Positions 4,494 through 5,220 of a DNA stretch of 5,220 nucleotides are shown one piece after another. The translations under genes and the position numbers were made by a program. The stretch's first letter is position 1, and each line of letters opens with the position of its first letter. The notes under the pieces were generated by a model, which was given only the letters and a program-made list of their open reading frames with translations, made no database searches and was not told the origin of the DNA. Origin of the DNA: Synergistaceae bacterium (lineage in GTDB: Bacteria; Synergistota; Synergistia; Synergistales; Aminobacteriaceae); contig JAISWV010000003.1 of the NCBI GenBank assembly GCA_031270755.1, positions 1-5,220 of the forward strand, read 5' to 3'.

Positions 4494-5220
4494 ATGAACG
4501 ACATCGGAGCGGTAACCCTGCAGGGGATGGAAGCCCTTCCCGTGGAAGTCGAGGTCGAGATCACGGGCGGGCTCTTCTCCATATCGATCGTAGGGTTGCC
4601 CGATATCGCGGTAAAGGAGTCCAAAGAGCGCGTCCGCGCCGCTCTCCGCTCGGTGGGACTCCCCTTGAAGGGGCGTGTGGCGGTGAACTTGGCCCCGGCG
4701 GACCTCCCCAAAGAAGGGGCTCTCTTGGATCTTCCCATCGCGCTGGCCATGATGCGCAGCGCGGGGCTCTTGAAACCGCAAAAACCGGCTCTCTACATGG
4801 GGGAACTGGCGCTGGACGGTCGCCTGCGCCGGGTGCGGGGCGCCGTTCCCGCGGCGTTTTTGGCGCGGGCCAAGGGGCTCCCTCTTTACGTTCCCCGGGA
4901 AAACGCGGACGAAGTGGGGCTGGTGAAGGGCGTGGAGTCCTACGCCGTGGGGGACCTGATGGAGCTGGTTTCCATCTTGAAGGGCGAGGTCGAACCCTCT
5001 CCGGTCGCCCCGTCCAACGCGCCCGAAGCTCCGTTCGTCGCGGATCCGGATTTCGGCGACATCAAGGGTCAGGCCGCCGCTCGCCGCGCCGCCGAAATAG
5101 CCGCGGCGGGGCATCACAATATTTTGCTGGTGGGGTCCCCCGGCAGCGGCAAGACGCTGATCGCCCGGGCATTGAACGGGATCCTTCCACCCCTGACCGA
5201 CGAAGAGCTGATCGAAACCC
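4494..5220 (+). CDS. comM: ComM/YifB family AAA+ ATPase, Mg-chelatase-like (5' part)
   Basis: The first 242 codons of a protein that normally has about 500 residues; the frame is open at the window end. ComM is a hexameric DNA helicase that promotes branch migration during natural transformation; the family is found even in bacteria not known to be competent. Seen here are the N-terminal chelatase-associated (ChlI-like) domain with VEVEITGGLFSISIVGLPD (19-37), VKESKERVRAAL (40-51), VNLAPADLPKEG (64-75), LDLPIAL (78-84) and MGELALDGRLRRVRG (102-116). A linker follows, then FGDIKGQAAARRAAEIAAAG (187-206) and the Walker A motif GSPGSGKT (214-221, Lys220). Walker B and the arginine finger lie beyond the window. 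ATG 4494 fits the family N-terminus. No strong ribosome site precedes it (only GGCGAAG at 4481-4487), and the gap to the aminotransferase stop is 3 bp, so translational coupling is likely. Confidence 0.93.
   Translation, partial: MNDIGAVTLQGMEALPVEVEVEITGGLFSISIVGLPDIAVKESKERVRAALRSVGLPLKGRVAVNLAPADLPKEGALLDLPIALAMMRSAGLLKPQKPALYMGELALDGRLRRVRGAVPAAFLARAKGLPLYVPRENADEVGLVKGVESYAVGDLMELVSILKGEVEPSPVAPSNAPEAPFVADPDFGDIKGQAAARRAAEIAAAGHHNILLVGSPGSGKTLIARALNGILPPLTDEELIET

Noticed and set aside
3684..5117. A 477-codon open frame on the - strand opposite the aminotransferase and comM
   Set aside because: It is a shadow of two confidently identified genes and shows no recognisable motif or ribosome site.

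Overview
The window (5220 bp, GC-rich genes, all on the + strand, AT-richer intergenic DNA) looks like an ordinary bacterial chromosome segment. The set of genes is a branched-chain amino-acid-type binding protein, a Tm-1-like/TIM-barrel pair, a class I aminotransferase and ComM. That set and the strong GGAGG-type ribosome binding sites suit an anaerobic, amino-acid-using Gram-negative such as a Synergistota member. The phylum is a guess from gene content, not something the sequence proves.

Layout. Positions 1-378 are the 3' end of a periplasmic substrate-binding protein gene. A 467-bp stretch with no established gene follows. It holds a GC-rich hairpin that is probably the terminator (497-518), a cluster of competing inverted repeats (547-591), an extended -10 promoter (676-684) and a doubtful 23-codon Arg/Lys-rich ORF (721-792). 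Positions 846-1056 are the remains of a cupin gene, broken by a frameshift and cut short before the second half of the barrel. Next comes a tight two-gene unit: a UPF0261/Tm-1-like ATP-binding protein (1092-2291) and a TIM-barrel 'phosphoenolpyruvate hydrolase family' protein (2301-3131), 9 bp apart. A 195-bp gap carries a -10 element inside a 7-bp inverted repeat (3283-3306), a candidate operator. It precedes a PLP-dependent aminotransferase (3327-4490). ComM/YifB (4494 to beyond the window end) starts 3 bp after the aminotransferase stop and is probably cotranscribed with it.

How the genes may work together. The UPF0261 and TIM-barrel proteins correspond to the two halves of the plant Tm-1 protein, so they probably act as one complex or on one small-molecule pathway. 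The broken cupin gene just upstream was probably a third member and has been lost. The binding protein and aminotransferase suggest amino-acid uptake and catabolism nearby, but nothing in the sequence ties them to the Tm-1-like pair. I see no mobile element, CRISPR array, tRNA or rRNA. The most notable points are the split Tm-1 architecture with its decayed cupin partner, the candidate operator at 3283-3306, and the small basic ORF behind its own promoter.
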